The notes: generated by a model from the letters alone, not told the origin. DNA of 49,804 nt from Candidatus Thalassarchaeaceae archaeon (GCA_023268715.1 JALRLV010000010.1:1-49804); one strand, 5' to 3'. Counted from the stretch's first letter, positions 25,584 to 35,076 are shown. Translations and numbers: made by a program.

Positions 25584-25691
25584 ATTGATTGGATTCAAAC
25601 CTGTTCAATTCACGGCTTGAAGACACGAGTATATATGCGGTGAAAGATAGAATATACATCTCTTGATAACCCACACTTCGATGGTAGGGAT

Positions 25692-25781
25692 ATGACAACA
25701 AGAACTGTACTTGTGATGTTGATTGCCAGCTACGCCTCTTTTGCGGTTACCGCAATGACAATCACGCCACTTCTGAGCTGA
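25692..25781 (+). CDS. 29-residue single-helix membrane peptide
   Basis: A short open frame from ATG with GTAGGGA just upstream. It codes for MTTRTVLVMLIASYASFAVT and then AMTITPLLS, nearly all one hydrophobic helix. The residues align with the N-terminus of the next small gene (MFFKTLLAMLVSAYVSFGVS), which supports its being real and a tandem duplicate. A TATATA run lies about 60 nt upstream. Function unknown. Confidence 0.5.
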   Translation: MTTRTVLVMLIASYASFAVTAMTITPLLS

Positions 25782-25809
25782 GCCCAAAGATCCCAAGGGG
25801 GTAACAAAG

Positions 25810-26001
25810 ATGTTTTTCAAAACACTACTTGCGATGTTAGTTTCTGCATATGTTTCATTCGGTGTTTCGACGATGGCAACAGGAGGCTTCCCTCAATCAG
25901 ATATGGCGACAATAACACTGTCCTTCTCGGTGGTATTTTTGATGAGTTTCTCAATGATGTCGATCGCTTTAGCACCTAAGTCGAAGAGGCTATTTGCATA
26001 G
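25810..26001 (+). CDS. 63-residue two-helix membrane protein
   Basis: A small membrane protein with two predicted helices and a short basic end (PKSKRLFA). AGGGGG lies about 9 nt upstream of the ATG as a strong ribosome binding site. The first helix matches the preceding 29-residue peptide, so the two look like tandem paralogs in one transcript. No known family recognised. Confidence 0.6.
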   Translation: MFFKTLLAMLVSAYVSFGVSTMATGGFPQSDMATITLSFSVVFLMSFSMMSIALAPKSKRLFA

Positions 26002-26039
26002 GGAAAGAAATCTTAAGAAAATGTTTGATTTACTGATTT

Positions 26040-26204
26040 GTGAAGCCAATTGGTGAAATCGAAGAAGACCTTGCAGACAAGACAGAACCTATACTCGGAT
26101 TCAGACCCTCTTCAAAGATTAAGAGAGGATCAATTGGAATAATTATTAGCATAATTTGTTTTGCATTTGTATTGGTAGGATTGAATCGTTCCGGTGTAAT
26201 TTAG
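26040..26204 (+). CDS. 54-residue protein with one C-terminal membrane helix
   Basis: A GTG-initiated frame coding for an acidic N-terminal segment (MKPIGEIEEDLADKTEP), a basic stretch (SSKIKRG) and one helix (IGIIISIICFAFVLVGL). It ends with TAG at 26202-26204. The positive-inside pattern and a lack of alternatives in the gap support it moderately. It lies 38 nt after the preceding small gene. A different frame from the ATG at 26021 stops after 11 codons. Function unknown. Confidence 0.45.
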   Translation: MKPIGEIEEDLADKTEPILGFRPSSKIKRGSIGIIISIICFAFVLVGLNRSGVI

Positions 26205-26213
26205 ACTTACGTC

Positions 26214-26933
26214 CTATGGTTGAGGTTTATTTCCTTCCCAAATGGTCGCCATTCCTGGGAATACCACCTTAGCAGTGACATTTTCGAATCCTACATCTTC
26301 CATCATTCGAACATAATCACGAGTAGTTCCGAATGTTACGTAAGTCTTGGTTAACCATTTCCAAGGGTGGTCCTTTACCCCACAAATAATTCGTGCGTAA
26401 GCACCTACCCAAACCCTCATCCAAAGCCAGCCAAGGACTCCATGGATTCGATTCATCTTAGCGGGATCGACAATCACTACTTTGGCTCCAGGCTTCAAGA
26501 CTCGAAGTACCTCACTTAGCCCAGCCCTTTTGTCGTACCAGTCTCTGAAGGAGAAGAGAGAACATGCACCATCGAAGGAATTGTCATCGAAAGGCAATTC
26601 CTCGGCTTTTCCTTGTACGAATTCAACCTCCGAGTCACCTCTTTCTTGCCGCTTTGAATTGACTCTTGGCTTAGCCGCTTCAAGCATCAAAGCACTAGGG
26701 TCCAGACAGACTAAATCAACTCCAGAAACATCCTCTGCAAAGCTACCGGGTCCACATCCGACCTCGAGAAGTTTGGCATCTTCACTAGGCAATCTTTGCC
26801 TTACCATACGCCTCCATTTGTCGACCTGACCGATGGTTGCAAAGCGGTTTATTCGGTCGTAAACAGGGATAGTTGCTTCTAGGTTTAGGATCAACTCGTC
26901 CCAGTCGTCTGAGCCGATGGTTTCGTGGTCCAC
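26214..26933 (-). CDS. class I SAM-dependent methyltransferase, UbiE-like
   Basis: A 239-residue methyltransferase. Motif I is AKLLEVGCGPGSFAEDV, the acidic residue after strand 2 is VDLVCLDPS, and motif II/III is EELPFDDNSFDGACSLFSFRDW followed by VLRVLKPGAKVVIVDP. The segment VYDRINRFATIGQVDKWRR resembles the N-terminus of UbiE/MenG quinone methyltransferases. The frame stays open to 27158, but that would run over the ATP synthase promoter and start. A GTG at 26933 with AAATATAGG about 24 nt upstream gives the normal family length, so I use it. Substrate unknown; a quinone or lipid is possible from the neighbours. Confidence 0.85.
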   Translation of the reverse strand: MDHETIGSDDWDELILNLEATIPVYDRINRFATIGQVDKWRRMVRQRLPSEDAKLLEVGCGPGSFAEDVSGVDLVCLDPSALMLEAAKPRVNSKRQERGDSEVEFVQGKAEELPFDDNSFDGACSLFSFRDWYDKRAGLSEVLRVLKPGAKVVIVDPAKMNRIHGVLGWLWMRVWVGAYARIICGVKDHPWKWLTKTYVTFGTTRDYVRMMEDVGFENVTAKVVFPGMATIWEGNKPQP

Positions 26934-26952
26934 GAATGCGGCCGGGGCCCGA

Positions 26953-26961
26953 CCTATATTT
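26953..26961 (-). promoter_or_regulatory. TATA box for the methyltransferase gene
   Basis: On the minus strand AAATATAGG is centred about 24 nt upstream of the GTG at 26933, supporting a leaderless transcript and the shorter protein. Confidence 0.5.
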
Positions 26962-27027
26962 GGTTGGTTTGGGAAGAGGTGCCGCAAAGTATCGGCTGAT
27001 GCATTTCTCAAGTATCGAAGGTTAGCA

Positions 27028-27036
27028 TGATATACC
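27028..27036 (+). promoter_or_regulatory. probable TATA box of the ATP synthase operon
   Basis: TGATATACC lies about 40 nt before the ATG of the first operon gene (27073). It would give a short leader of roughly 15 nt that holds AGGTGAA as ribosome binding site. Confidence 0.4.
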
Positions 27037-27072
27037 CATTTCCGGTCGCCCGCCTCACCAAAGGTGAATGAA

Positions 27073-27387
27073 ATGGGTAACTCAGACGTACTCCGCACCA
27101 TAAGGGAAGCAGAAGAGGCCGCTGCTGCGGCCATATCAAAGGCCGAATCAGAGGCCACAAGTATTGTCCAAAAAGCTAGGTTAGAAGCCGCTGAGTCGCT
27201 TCAGACAGGACGCAATGATTCCGAAGCAGAAGCGCAGAAAATCGTCGCTGATGCTCGTGCAGCGGCGGAAAAGGAAGCCGGCACAGTATCAGCCGATGGA
27301 GATGCAACTATCGATTCAATTCACAACAGCGGAAAGAAGAACCGAGATAAGGCGGTCAACAAAATTCTGGATGCATTCCGAGCTTAA
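27073..27387 (+). CDS. atpH: A/V-type ATP synthase subunit H
   Basis: A short peripheral-stalk subunit of 104 residues that pairs with subunit E to hold the catalytic head against rotation. It is an almost continuous Ala/Glu/Lys-rich coiled coil (for example REAEEAAAAAISKAESEAT). The ATG at 27073 follows AGGTGAA; a GTG at 27064 is possible. It is the first of nine collinear ATP synthase genes, and subunit I follows after 26 nt. Confidence 0.85.
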   Translation: MGNSDVLRTIREAEEAAAAAISKAESEATSIVQKARLEAAESLQTGRNDSEAEAQKIVADARAAAEKEAGTVSADGDATIDSIHNSGKKNRDKAVNKILDAFRA

Positions 27388-27413
27388 AACTCAATCCAAG
27401 GAGGTCGCTAGAA

Positions 27414-29525
27414 ATGTCACAGGTTCAGACTAGGCAGATGGGTCGCTTGACCGCTGCTGGAACTCTGGACAAGCTTGACGATACACTTAGTCTCCTTGCC
27501 CGACTAAAGGCTCTACATTTCGTCGATTATGATGGCTCAGAGGATGACTTGACTCTTGGTACACCGAATGAGAAGGCCGAGGAGATTGCAAAGTTGCTGA
27601 ATAAAACCAGGGCAGCAGCGGCTCAAGTTGAGCCAGCAGGTCCCAGCAAAGCGGCTTCACTGGCCACGGTAAGAAAATCAATCGATGAAGGATTAGAGGA
27701 CAAAGTTGACTCGTTACTAGGCGATCTTAGTCGGATGGACGAAATTGAAAACAGCATTTCCTCACAAGCTGAAGAAGAATCGGTTTTGTCGTTGCTATCT
27801 CCGTTAGGAATCGATATCGAACTACTATCCGGCTACGAATCAATCACCTCATTTGTCGGCACTGTAGACGACATCAAAGCGGCACAAGCTGCTGCCAGAG
27901 ATGGAATGTTTGTCAGTGGAACATCAGGGAAAACCGATGTAGTCGCAGTTTTCGTGAAGAACGAAGACTCAGACTCTGTATCATCAGCACTCTCAGAAGC
28001 GGGATTCGCAGCCATTCAGTTACCTGAAGGCTCAGGTGACCCATCTTCCAGAATGAATGAACTGATGAATGAGAGATTAGCTCTTCAAACTGAGAGTGAA
28101 GGACTTTCCAATTCTGTATCAAAATGGGTTGATGACAACGGAGAGGACCTCATTTGTGGCTTAGAAGTTCTAGAAAGAGATCACGAATTGATTACTTCTC
28201 CAGTCAAAGTAGCCGTATCTGCCCATGCCTTCGTAATTGACGGCTGGGTTGAAATGGATAGGTCAGCCGACATCAAGGTCGCTCTTGGCAACGTTTGCAC
28301 TGTAGTAGATGTTGAGCCATTTGTAATCCAAGCAGGCGGGGCTCATCACGACCACGATGACGAACATCATGAACCAGAGATGCCACCAATTGCCTACCAA
28401 CCGAGGTCAACAACTAAGCCAATGGAATTGGTTACAGATATGGTAGGAAGGCCAGGATATGGGCGACTTGATCCTACAGTATTCATGTTCTTCACTTACC
28501 CAATTTTCTTCGGAGTAATGCTAGGAGATATGGCCTATGGACTTGCAACCGCAGGCCTTGGAACCTTCCTATACAGTAGGGCAGGTACAAATGATACACT
28601 AAAATTAGGTGGCAGATTCTTACAACTAATCGGTGTCTCTACCTTGATTTTCGGCTATTTATACGCTGAAATAGCAGGTTTTGAAATATTCCTTTATGAA
28701 AAATTGACTTATCCTGATGGAAGTTACATGAAAGATTCAGCGGGTCATTACATGTACAGCGACAATCTATCTCCAGTCGCCTTCCTCAGCGCACTTTACT
28801 TCCCATTCGACATCGAACATGGATACGGTTGGGAAGCATCCTATGGTTTCAGCCTATCACTTGCTTTCCCATTCCACAGGGTTGGAAGCCACATGACCGA
28901 TCTAATCATCATCAGCCTCTACATGGGTTGCTTCCATGTCCTTCTAGGATTAATCATGGGATTCCGTGACATTCTACTAGTAGGGAATGGGCACGGAGGT
29001 GTTGGATTAGTCGCGGCATTCTTCGAAAAAGGAGTTTGGATGATTTTGTTGGCTGGTGGATTCATGTTTGCTCACGGATTCCTCGGTAGCTACCATGAAT
29101 TATTGATGCCAGGAGTTGGCCTTATCGCATTCTCAACAATTTGCCTAATCTGGACTCTATACAGATACCATGGCCTAGATTTGTTCGTCGCAGTCCTAAT
29201 GGGTCCAGTAGAAGCAATCGGACTAATGCCTACAGTCATCTCCTATGTTCGACTTTTCGCAGTAGGAATAGTCGGAGTTAAGATTGCTGAAACCGGCAAT
29301 CACATGTTCTTTGATAAAATCTCAATGGACGAGCCATTGATGGCAGTTTTGCTAATCATTGGTTGGCTCCTAGTCCAAGCATTCGCTTGGTTGCTAGGAG
29401 TATTCAGTCCAAACATCCACGCAGCACGTCTGCACATGGTAGAGTGGATGAAGCAATATTACGATTCCAGCGGACAACCGTTTTCGCCATTCGGCGGAAC
29501 CTCGCAATATGTGGAGGGTGAGTAA
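27414..29525 (+). CDS. atpI: A/V-type ATP synthase subunit I (a subunit)
   Basis: Membrane stator subunit that forms the ion half-channels. The soluble N-terminal half (residues ~1-330) is followed by a membrane half with about seven to eight helices beginning PTVFMFFTYPIFFGVMLGDM. The functional Arg lies in the region VISYVRLFAVGIVGVKIAE. A His/Asp/Glu-rich stretch (AHHDHDDEHHEPE, around residues 308-322) links the two halves. A long loop near residues 425-490 is hydrophilic. AAGGAGGT upstream is the strongest ribosome binding site in the operon. 703 residues, normal for the family. Confidence 0.93.
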   Translation: MSQVQTRQMGRLTAAGTLDKLDDTLSLLARLKALHFVDYDGSEDDLTLGTPNEKAEEIAKLLNKTRAAAAQVEPAGPSKAASLATVRKSIDEGLEDKVDSLLGDLSRMDEIENSISSQAEEESVLSLLSPLGIDIELLSGYESITSFVGTVDDIKAAQAAARDGMFVSGTSGKTDVVAVFVKNEDSDSVSSALSEAGFAAIQLPEGSGDPSSRMNELMNERLALQTESEGLSNSVSKWVDDNGEDLICGLEVLERDHELITSPVKVAVSAHAFVIDGWVEMDRSADIKVALGNVCTVVDVEPFVIQAGGAHHDHDDEHHEPEMPPIAYQPRSTTKPMELVTDMVGRPGYGRLDPTVFMFFTYPIFFGVMLGDMAYGLATAGLGTFLYSRAGTNDTLKLGGRFLQLIGVSTLIFGYLYAEIAGFEIFLYEKLTYPDGSYMKDSAGHYMYSDNLSPVAFLSALYFPFDIEHGYGWEASYGFSLSLAFPFHRVGSHMTDLIIISLYMGCFHVLLGLIMGFRDILLVGNGHGGVGLVAAFFEKGVWMILLAGGFMFAHGFLGSYHELLMPGVGLIAFSTICLIWTLYRYHGLDLFVAVLMGPVEAIGLMPTVISYVRLFAVGIVGVKIAETGNHMFFDKISMDEPLMAVLLIIGWLLVQAFAWLLGVFSPNIHAARLHMVEWMKQYYDSSGQPFSPFGGTSQYVEGE

Positions 29526-29565
29526 TCAACCGACTGTCTGCTTCGGAAAAAATGGAGGAAGAAAA

Positions 29566-29889
29566 ATGAAGAAAACCGCAATAAAAGGAATGAGTCTATT
29601 GTTCGTCTTGTTTGTCGTCGCTGCTTTTGCAACCGGCGTACAGGCACAGGATGCAGCAGACAATGAGAACACCACAGCAGGTTACGCCGCTCTCGGAGCT
29701 GGTGTAGCACTAGGTCTGGCAGCTATTGGTACTGGTATGAGCCAGGGTCCAATCGGTGCTGCAGCTGTAGGAATGATTGCAGAGGACAGGTCACGACTTG
29801 GTCACGCAATTTTGTTCACTGCTCTACCTGAGACAATTGTTCTGTTCGGTTTCCTTGCAATGTTCGTTATGCCAGGCTTAGCAGCCTGA
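29566..29889 (+). CDS. atpK: A/V-type ATP synthase subunit K (c-ring subunit) with signal peptide
   Basis: Rotor-ring proteolipid. The 107-residue precursor has an N-terminal signal peptide (MKKTAIKGMSLLFVLFVVAA, cleavage likely near VQA-QD, residue 27) and an acidic linker. One helical hairpin follows: helix 1 with TGMSQGPIG and helix 2 with ALPETIVLFGF. Glu89 is the ion-binding carboxylate. Gln60 and Thr90 occupy places that bind Na+ in sodium-type rings, while the usual Tyr is Phe94. The ATG at 29566 follows GGAGGAAG; the frame open upstream overlaps atpI and is not used. Confidence 0.92.
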   Translation: MKKTAIKGMSLLFVLFVVAAFATGVQAQDAADNENTTAGYAALGAGVALGLAAIGTGMSQGPIGAAAVGMIAEDRSRLGHAILFTALPETIVLFGFLAMFVMPGLAA

Positions 29890-29901
29890 TTGCGAAAGCA
29901 A
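29890..29901 (+). other. small GNRA-loop hairpin after atpK
   Basis: TTGC-GAAA-GCAA directly follows the atpK stop codon. The 50-nt gap to atpE is the widest in the operon. It could mark an RNA processing or attenuation point that lets the ring subunit be made in excess, but the stem is only 4 bp. Confidence 0.25.
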
Positions 29902-29939
29902 AGAAATTGAATTTTGAATGAAATTAACGAGTTGATAGT

Positions 29940-30497
29940 ATGACTCTTGAAGCGCTAGCAGAACAGATTGCAGCCGCGGCTAAAGCCAAAGGCGAAGCAA
30001 TCACAGAGGCCGCGCGAGAGCAAGCCAAAGAAATCGCATCAGAATCAGCCGCAACCAATGCGGCTGCTCGCGACGAGGTTGTTGCTCGAGCAAAGCGAGA
30101 AAGCGACCAACTTTCCGTAGAAGTTGTAGCATCAGCGCGCCAAGCAAATCAGAAGCGAGAGCTAATTGCACGCCGTGAAGTCCTAGAAGCGACATGGCAA
30201 GAAGTGCAAGAAAAAGTCGGTTCAGCCGATTTAGCTGGTCGTAATGATATATTGAAATCCCTTCTAAATGAGGCTAAATCTGTAGGTGGAGATATGATTC
30301 TGCACCCGGTAAATACCGACAGAAAGGCCCTTACTGGAAAGGGATTCGATCTTGGCGATGATGTTGACGGCTTAGGTGGCTTCATTCTCGAATCTACAGA
30401 TGGTTCAATACTATTGGACTACAGATTCGATGGACGATTACAAGAGGTTTGGGAAGCAAACCTCGGAGCAGTAAACGAACTAATGTTTGGAAATTGA
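29940..30497 (+). CDS. atpE: A/V-type ATP synthase subunit E
   Basis: Peripheral-stalk subunit, 185 residues. The N-terminal ~100 residues are an Ala/Glu/Lys/Arg coiled coil that pairs with subunit H. The C-terminal globular part ends GGFILESTDGSILLDYRFDG and then RLQEVWE, the family signature that binds the catalytic head. It starts 50 nt after atpK and is followed 12 nt later by atpC. Confidence 0.92.
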   Translation: MTLEALAEQIAAAAKAKGEAITEAAREQAKEIASESAATNAAARDEVVARAKRESDQLSVEVVASARQANQKRELIARREVLEATWQEVQEKVGSADLAGRNDILKSLLNEAKSVGGDMILHPVNTDRKALTGKGFDLGDDVDGLGGFILESTDGSILLDYRFDGRLQEVWEANLGAVNELMFGN

Positions 30498-30509
30498 ATA
30501 GGTGATTAG

Positions 30510-31562
30510 ATGGCAAGATTAGCGACTGGAAGTTCCAATATTTCCAATGCCGGAGCGAGAGCAAAGACTCGCAAGGCGTCGCTAATTGATGGCACAAGAA
30601 TCCGCCAACTCCTGCAACAGGGTACAGATTCTATCGGAGCCAGTATCGGAGAATTCGGATACAGGCAAGAAATGGATCTCTATTCAGCAAGGATGTCTGG
30701 CTCAGATGCTATTGAAGCCGCCTTAACTCATAACTTGGATAATGACCTAAATTCCGTACTCGGTTTCTGCCAAGGAAACCTAAGAGATCTTGTCGCCATT
30801 TATGTCGAGAGATTCCAATACGAGAAGGTCAAAACAGTTCTGAGGTCAGTATCAAAGGGCGCATCAGATGAGATGATTGCCGATCAGATATTGCCTGAAG
30901 AAAATCCAAGCAATGCCCATTGGTTGCATATCGTTCGTACAACGGAAACCGTTCAAGAAGCCATAGACGCAATGCAAGGCTCTCCATGGGGGAAATGCCT
31001 AGCAAAATTAGATGCAGATACATCTCTCACAGAGATGGAGGATGCTTTGGATAGACAGTACTTTACTGATTCACTCGCAGCAGCTCGAGGCAGAGAAGGA
31101 AGCCCTCAACTAATCCGATATTTGCAGACAGAAATAGATCACAGGAACATCGTGAACCAGTTTAGAGCACAGAGACAAAACCTGTCTACTGAAACTCGTG
31201 AGAAAATCAACATCCCCGGTGGAAAAATCTCCGATGCTGTAATCAGAACTGCTTCACAGGCTGATACACAGGAGGCATTGTTGGAAGCCCTCCGTCGTTC
31301 AAATGCCTTCGATGATTCCGGCTTCGAAGAAGCCATGCAGGAATCAGCCCAACGTGGTACATTTGACCCACTGGTCAATTTACTCAGGCTAAAGAGATTG
31401 AAAATGCTAAGGAGATTTTCATACCTCAATCCTGTATCTGCCTTCCCTGTGATTTACTACATTCAAGCAAAGGTTCTGGAAGTCCAGAATCTACGCCTAC
31501 TTGTGCGCGGTAAGGCGGCAGGCCTCTCAGATGAGGTCATTGAAGCGCACTTATACATCTGA
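30510..31562 (+). CDS. atpC: A/V-type ATP synthase subunit C
   Basis: Central-stalk socket subunit that couples the rotor shaft to the membrane ring. The 350-residue protein is all-helical with the family patterns YRQEMDLYSARMSGSDAIEA, NLRDLVAIYVERFQYE and a C-terminal PVIYYIQAKVLEVQNLRLLV. Length and position between E and F are standard. The stop is 9 nt before atpF. Confidence 0.92.
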   Translation: MARLATGSSNISNAGARAKTRKASLIDGTRIRQLLQQGTDSIGASIGEFGYRQEMDLYSARMSGSDAIEAALTHNLDNDLNSVLGFCQGNLRDLVAIYVERFQYEKVKTVLRSVSKGASDEMIADQILPEENPSNAHWLHIVRTTETVQEAIDAMQGSPWGKCLAKLDADTSLTEMEDALDRQYFTDSLAAARGREGSPQLIRYLQTEIDHRNIVNQFRAQRQNLSTETREKINIPGGKISDAVIRTASQADTQEALLEALRRSNAFDDSGFEEAMQESAQRGTFDPLVNLLRLKRLKMLRRFSYLNPVSAFPVIYYIQAKVLEVQNLRLLVRGKAAGLSDEVIEAHLYI

Positions 31563-31571
31563 GGTGAAAAT

Positions 31572-31871
31572 ATGGAAATCGCAGTAGTCGGAACACCAGA
31601 ATTCACCCTCGGATTCCAACTCGCCGGCGTAACTCGCCTGCATAATCCAGCAGACCTAGAGGATACAGCAACTGTGCTTCGAAGTTTGATGGATACACCA
31701 GAGGTCGGTATTGTCGTGATTGACAGTTCCGACCTCACCCAAATGCCCGAGAAGTTGCGGATGCAACTCTCGGAGAGCATTACACCCACAGTACTGGGTA
31801 TAGGGACTGAGGAGGACAACACCCTTCGCGAGTCCATTAAGGCAGCTCTAGGAGTTGACCTATGGAAGTGA
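31572..31871 (+). CDS. atpF: A/V-type ATP synthase subunit F
   Basis: Small central-stalk subunit, 99 residues, of Rossmann-like fold. It has [20 protein letters not shown] at the start, [11 protein letters not shown] in the middle and a C-terminal helix [13 protein letters not shown], all standard. Spacing to atpA is 28 nt. Confidence 0.92.
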   Translation: MEIAVVGTPEFTLGFQLAGVTRLHNPADLEDTATVLRSLMDTPEVGIVVIDSSDLTQMPEKLRMQLSESITPTVLGIGTEEDNTLRESIKAALGVDLWK

Positions 31872-31899
31872 TTCCAGAAAAAGAAAAGGAAGTGAAAAA

Positions 31900-33642
31900 A
31901 TGAGTGAGGAAAATGGAGTGATTTATCGCATTTCAGGACCAGTAGTTACCGCTGTAGGTATTACCCCCAGAATGTATGAGGTAGTACGAGTAGGTGATGA
32001 AGGACTGATGGGTGAAGTCATTGAATTGCACGGAGACCAATCGGTTATCCAGGTCTACGAGGAAACATCGGGTATCAAACCGGGTGAACCTGTAGTCAGA
32101 ACGGGGCAGACTCTGTCTGTTCAGCTAGGTCCGGGTCTGTTAACACAGATTTACGACGGTATCCAGCGTCCGCTAGAGGACCTTGAGGAGACTATGGGTG
32201 TCTTCATCACACGTGGTGTAGATGCGGATGGTCTAGATCTCAAGAAGAAGTGGGAGTTCAACGCTACTGCTTCGAAAGGAGATGAGGTCAGCGCAGGTCA
32301 AGTAATCGGTACCGTACAAGAGACTGAGACTATCGAACATCGAGTGATGGTGCCACCTGGAAAGAGTGGTACAATCAAGAGTATCAAATCTGGTGAATAT
32401 GATGTCACTCAGACTGTTTGTACTCTTGATGATGGTACAGAAATTGCCATGATGCAAGAATGGCCGGTTCGAACACCGCGACCATTCGTCCGAAAGTATG
32501 CACCGGATGTGCCACTAATTACAGGTCAGAGGATCCTCGACTTCCTTTTCCCTCTGGCTAAGGGTGGTACCGCTGGTATCCCTGGACCATTCGGTAGCGG
32601 AAAGACAGTTACCCAACAGCAGTTGGCTAAGTGGTCTGACGCACAAATCGTTGTCTACATTGGATGCGGTGAGCGTGGAAACGAGATGACTGAGGTACTC
32701 ACTGAGTTCCCTCACCTGATCGACCCGCACACAGGAAAGCCTCTGATGAACAGAACTACGATGATTGCAAACACATCTAACATGCCTGTGGCAGCTCGTG
32801 AGGCTTCCGTGTATACAGGAATTACCATCGCGGAATACTTCCGAGATATGGGATACGATGTCGCTCTAATGGCTGACTCAACAAGCCGATGGGCAGAAGC
32901 AATGCGTGAGATTTCGTCTCGACTTGAAGAGATGCCTGGTGAGGAAGGTTACCCTGCTTACCTATCCAGCCGACTTGCTGAATTTTACGAGCGAGCTGGT
33001 CGTGTACAGACTCTCGCTGGCGACGATGGATCGGTATCGGTAATCGGAGCGGTATCACCACCTGGTGGTGACATATCCGAACCGGTCAGCCAAGGTACAC
33101 TACGTATTGTCAAGGTGTTCTGGGGATTAGATGCAGGTCTCGCTCGACAGCGACACTTCCCTGCGATTAACTGGCTGAGTTCATACTCGCTTTATCCACA
33201 GGCATTAGATCAATGGTATCGCGACAATATCGCTAGTGACTTCCCTGAGATTCGCACTGAAATCAGTGCTCTCCTGCAGGTTGAAGCAGAGTTACAGGAA
33301 ATCGTCCAACTGGTCGGTTCCGATGCTCTACCAATCGATCAGCAATTAACTCTGGAAGTCGCACGTATGATTCGTGAGTTCTTCCTTCAACAGAACGCTT
33401 TCCATGATGTCGATACTTACAGTAATCTCAATCTACAATACACAATGGCAAGAGCAATTCTTTCATTCCAAGATGAAGCAAAGAAGGCGATTGCCGGTGG
33501 TGCAGACCTAGAATCTGTGGTTAACGTACAGGCTAGAACGGACATCATGCGTGGAAGATTCGAAGAAGGATACGAAGAGCGTATCGAGAAACTAGTGAAA
33601 GAAATGGGCAAGCAGATCGCTGCTACCATGGAGGAGAACTGA
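31900..33642 (+). CDS. atpA: A/V-type ATP synthase catalytic subunit A
   Basis: Nucleotide-hydrolysing/synthesising subunit. The ATG at 31900 gives [20 protein letters not shown]. Motifs: the P-loop [23 protein letters not shown], the A-specific bulge region before the P-loop, and Walker B ending [13 protein letters not shown]. 580 residues. No intein interrupts the P-loop, unlike some archaeal and yeast A subunits. The frame open upstream overlaps atpF and has no ribosome site; GGAAGTGA precedes the chosen ATG. Confidence 0.97.
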   Translation: MSEENGVIYRISGPVVTAVGITPRMYEVVRVGDEGLMGEVIELHGDQSVIQVYEETSGIKPGEPVVRTGQTLSVQLGPGLLTQIYDGIQRPLEDLEETMGVFITRGVDADGLDLKKKWEFNATASKGDEVSAGQVIGTVQETETIEHRVMVPPGKSGTIKSIKSGEYDVTQTVCTLDDGTEIAMMQEWPVRTPRPFVRKYAPDVPLITGQRILDFLFPLAKGGTAGIPGPFGSGKTVTQQQLAKWSDAQIVVYIGCGERGNEMTEVLTEFPHLIDPHTGKPLMNRTTMIANTSNMPVAAREASVYTGITIAEYFRDMGYDVALMADSTSRWAEAMREISSRLEEMPGEEGYPAYLSSRLAEFYERAGRVQTLAGDDGSVSVIGAVSPPGGDISEPVSQGTLRIVKVFWGLDAGLARQRHFPAINWLSSYSLYPQALDQWYRDNIASDFPEIRTEISALLQVEAELQEIVQLVGSDALPIDQQLTLEVARMIREFFLQQNAFHDVDTYSNLNLQYTMARAILSFQDEAKKAIAGGADLESVVNVQARTDIMRGRFEEGYEERIEKLVKEMGKQIAATMEEN

Positions 33643-33654
33643 GGAGGGATATGA

Positions 33655-35040
33655 ATGAGTGGAAAAGAGTACCGAACCATTACTGACGTCAAGGGACCTT
33701 TGGTGTTCCTAAACAAAACTGAACCGGTTGCATACGGTGAAATTGTCCAATTGAGACTAACCGATGGGACCATGAAGAATGGGCAAGTTCTAGATACCTC
33801 CGATGACCAAGTTATCGTACAGGTTTTCGAAGGAACATCCTCAGTCGACCGACAAACAGGTGTTAAGTTCCTAGGAGATGTATTCCGCCTACCAGTTAGC
33901 AAGGATCTCGTCGGCCGTATTCTAGACGGTGCCGGCCGCCCTCGTGATGGCGGCCCAGCAATCGTACCTGATGAAATGGCTGACATCATAGGAGCGGCAA
34001 TCAACCCATATTCCCGTGAAAGTCCAGAGTCTTTCATTCAGACAGGAATTTCTGCAATCGATGCATGTACATCTCTTGTTAGAGGACAAAAACTGCCAAT
34101 CTTCAGTGCTGCAGGTCTTCCTCACAACGATATCGCACTTCAGATTGCAAGGCAAGCAAAGCTTGTCGGAAGCGATGACGATTTCGTCGTAGTTTTCTGT
34201 GCTATGGGTATCACAGCGGAGGAATACAACTTCTTCGTTCACGATCTAGAAAGAACTGGTGCATTGGAGAACTCCGTTCTGTTCGTCAACCTAGCCGACG
34301 ACCCAGCGGTCGAGCGTCTGATTACACCACGTCTAGCACTAACTGCTGCTGAGTATCTTGCTTTCGAGCATGATTACCACGTATTGGTTATCTACACTGA
34401 TATGACAAACTACTGTGAGTCTCTACGACAAATCGGTGCAGCTCGTGAAGAAGTGCCTGGACGACGTGGTTACCCTGGATACATGTATACTGACTTGGCT
34501 ATGCTTTACGAGCGTGCAGGACTGGTTAAGGGCAAGAAGGGAAGTATCACACAATTCCCTATCCTAACCATGCCTGGTGACGATATTACTCACCCAATTC
34601 CTGACCTTTCGGGATATATTACAGAGGGCCAGATTGTTATTTCCCGTGAATTGCATCAGAAGGGTATCTACCCGCCAATTAACGTTCTACCATCGCTAAG
34701 TCGACTGATGAACGCTGGTATTGGTGATGGCAAGACTCGTGAAGATCACAAGTCGGTATCCGACCAATTGTACGCTGCTTATGCTCAAGGTAGAGAATTG
34801 CGTGGACTGGTTGCTATTGTCGGTGAAGATGCATTGAACGAGCGTGACCTTCAGTTACTGAAGTTCGCTGATATTTTCGAAAATGAGTTCTTGCGACAGA
34901 GCCGTGACGAAGATCGTTCAATCGGCGAAGGAACTCTTGACCTTGCGTGGAATCTACTAACCAACATCGATACTAAGTATCTCGTTCGATTAGACCAGAA
35001 GTGGATTGACAAGTATCACCCAACCGAAAAGAAGGAGTGA
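33655..35040 (+). CDS. atpB: A/V-type ATP synthase subunit B
   Basis: Non-catalytic nucleotide-binding partner of subunit A in the hexameric head. 461 residues. It begins [20 protein letters not shown], lacks a P-loop as expected, and contains [20 protein letters not shown] and [19 protein letters not shown]. It starts 12 nt after atpA, with GAGGAGGG as ribosome binding site. Confidence 0.97.
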   Translation: MSGKEYRTITDVKGPLVFLNKTEPVAYGEIVQLRLTDGTMKNGQVLDTSDDQVIVQVFEGTSSVDRQTGVKFLGDVFRLPVSKDLVGRILDGAGRPRDGGPAIVPDEMADIIGAAINPYSRESPESFIQTGISAIDACTSLVRGQKLPIFSAAGLPHNDIALQIARQAKLVGSDDDFVVVFCAMGITAEEYNFFVHDLERTGALENSVLFVNLADDPAVERLITPRLALTAAEYLAFEHDYHVLVIYTDMTNYCESLRQIGAAREEVPGRRGYPGYMYTDLAMLYERAGLVKGKKGSITQFPILTMPGDDITHPIPDLSGYITEGQIVISRELHQKGIYPPINVLPSLSRLMNAGIGDGKTREDHKSVSDQLYAAYAQGRELRGLVAIVGEDALNERDLQLLKFADIFENEFLRQSRDEDRSIGEGTLDLAWNLLTNIDTKYLVRLDQKWIDKYHPTEKKE

Positions 35041-35076
35041 AACTCTCGAACAACACGTCGATGAGGAGATGAAAAA

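Noticed and set aside
31900-33642. Intein in the ATP synthase A subunit
   Set aside because: The P-loop region is continuous and the length is normal, with no Hint-domain signatures.
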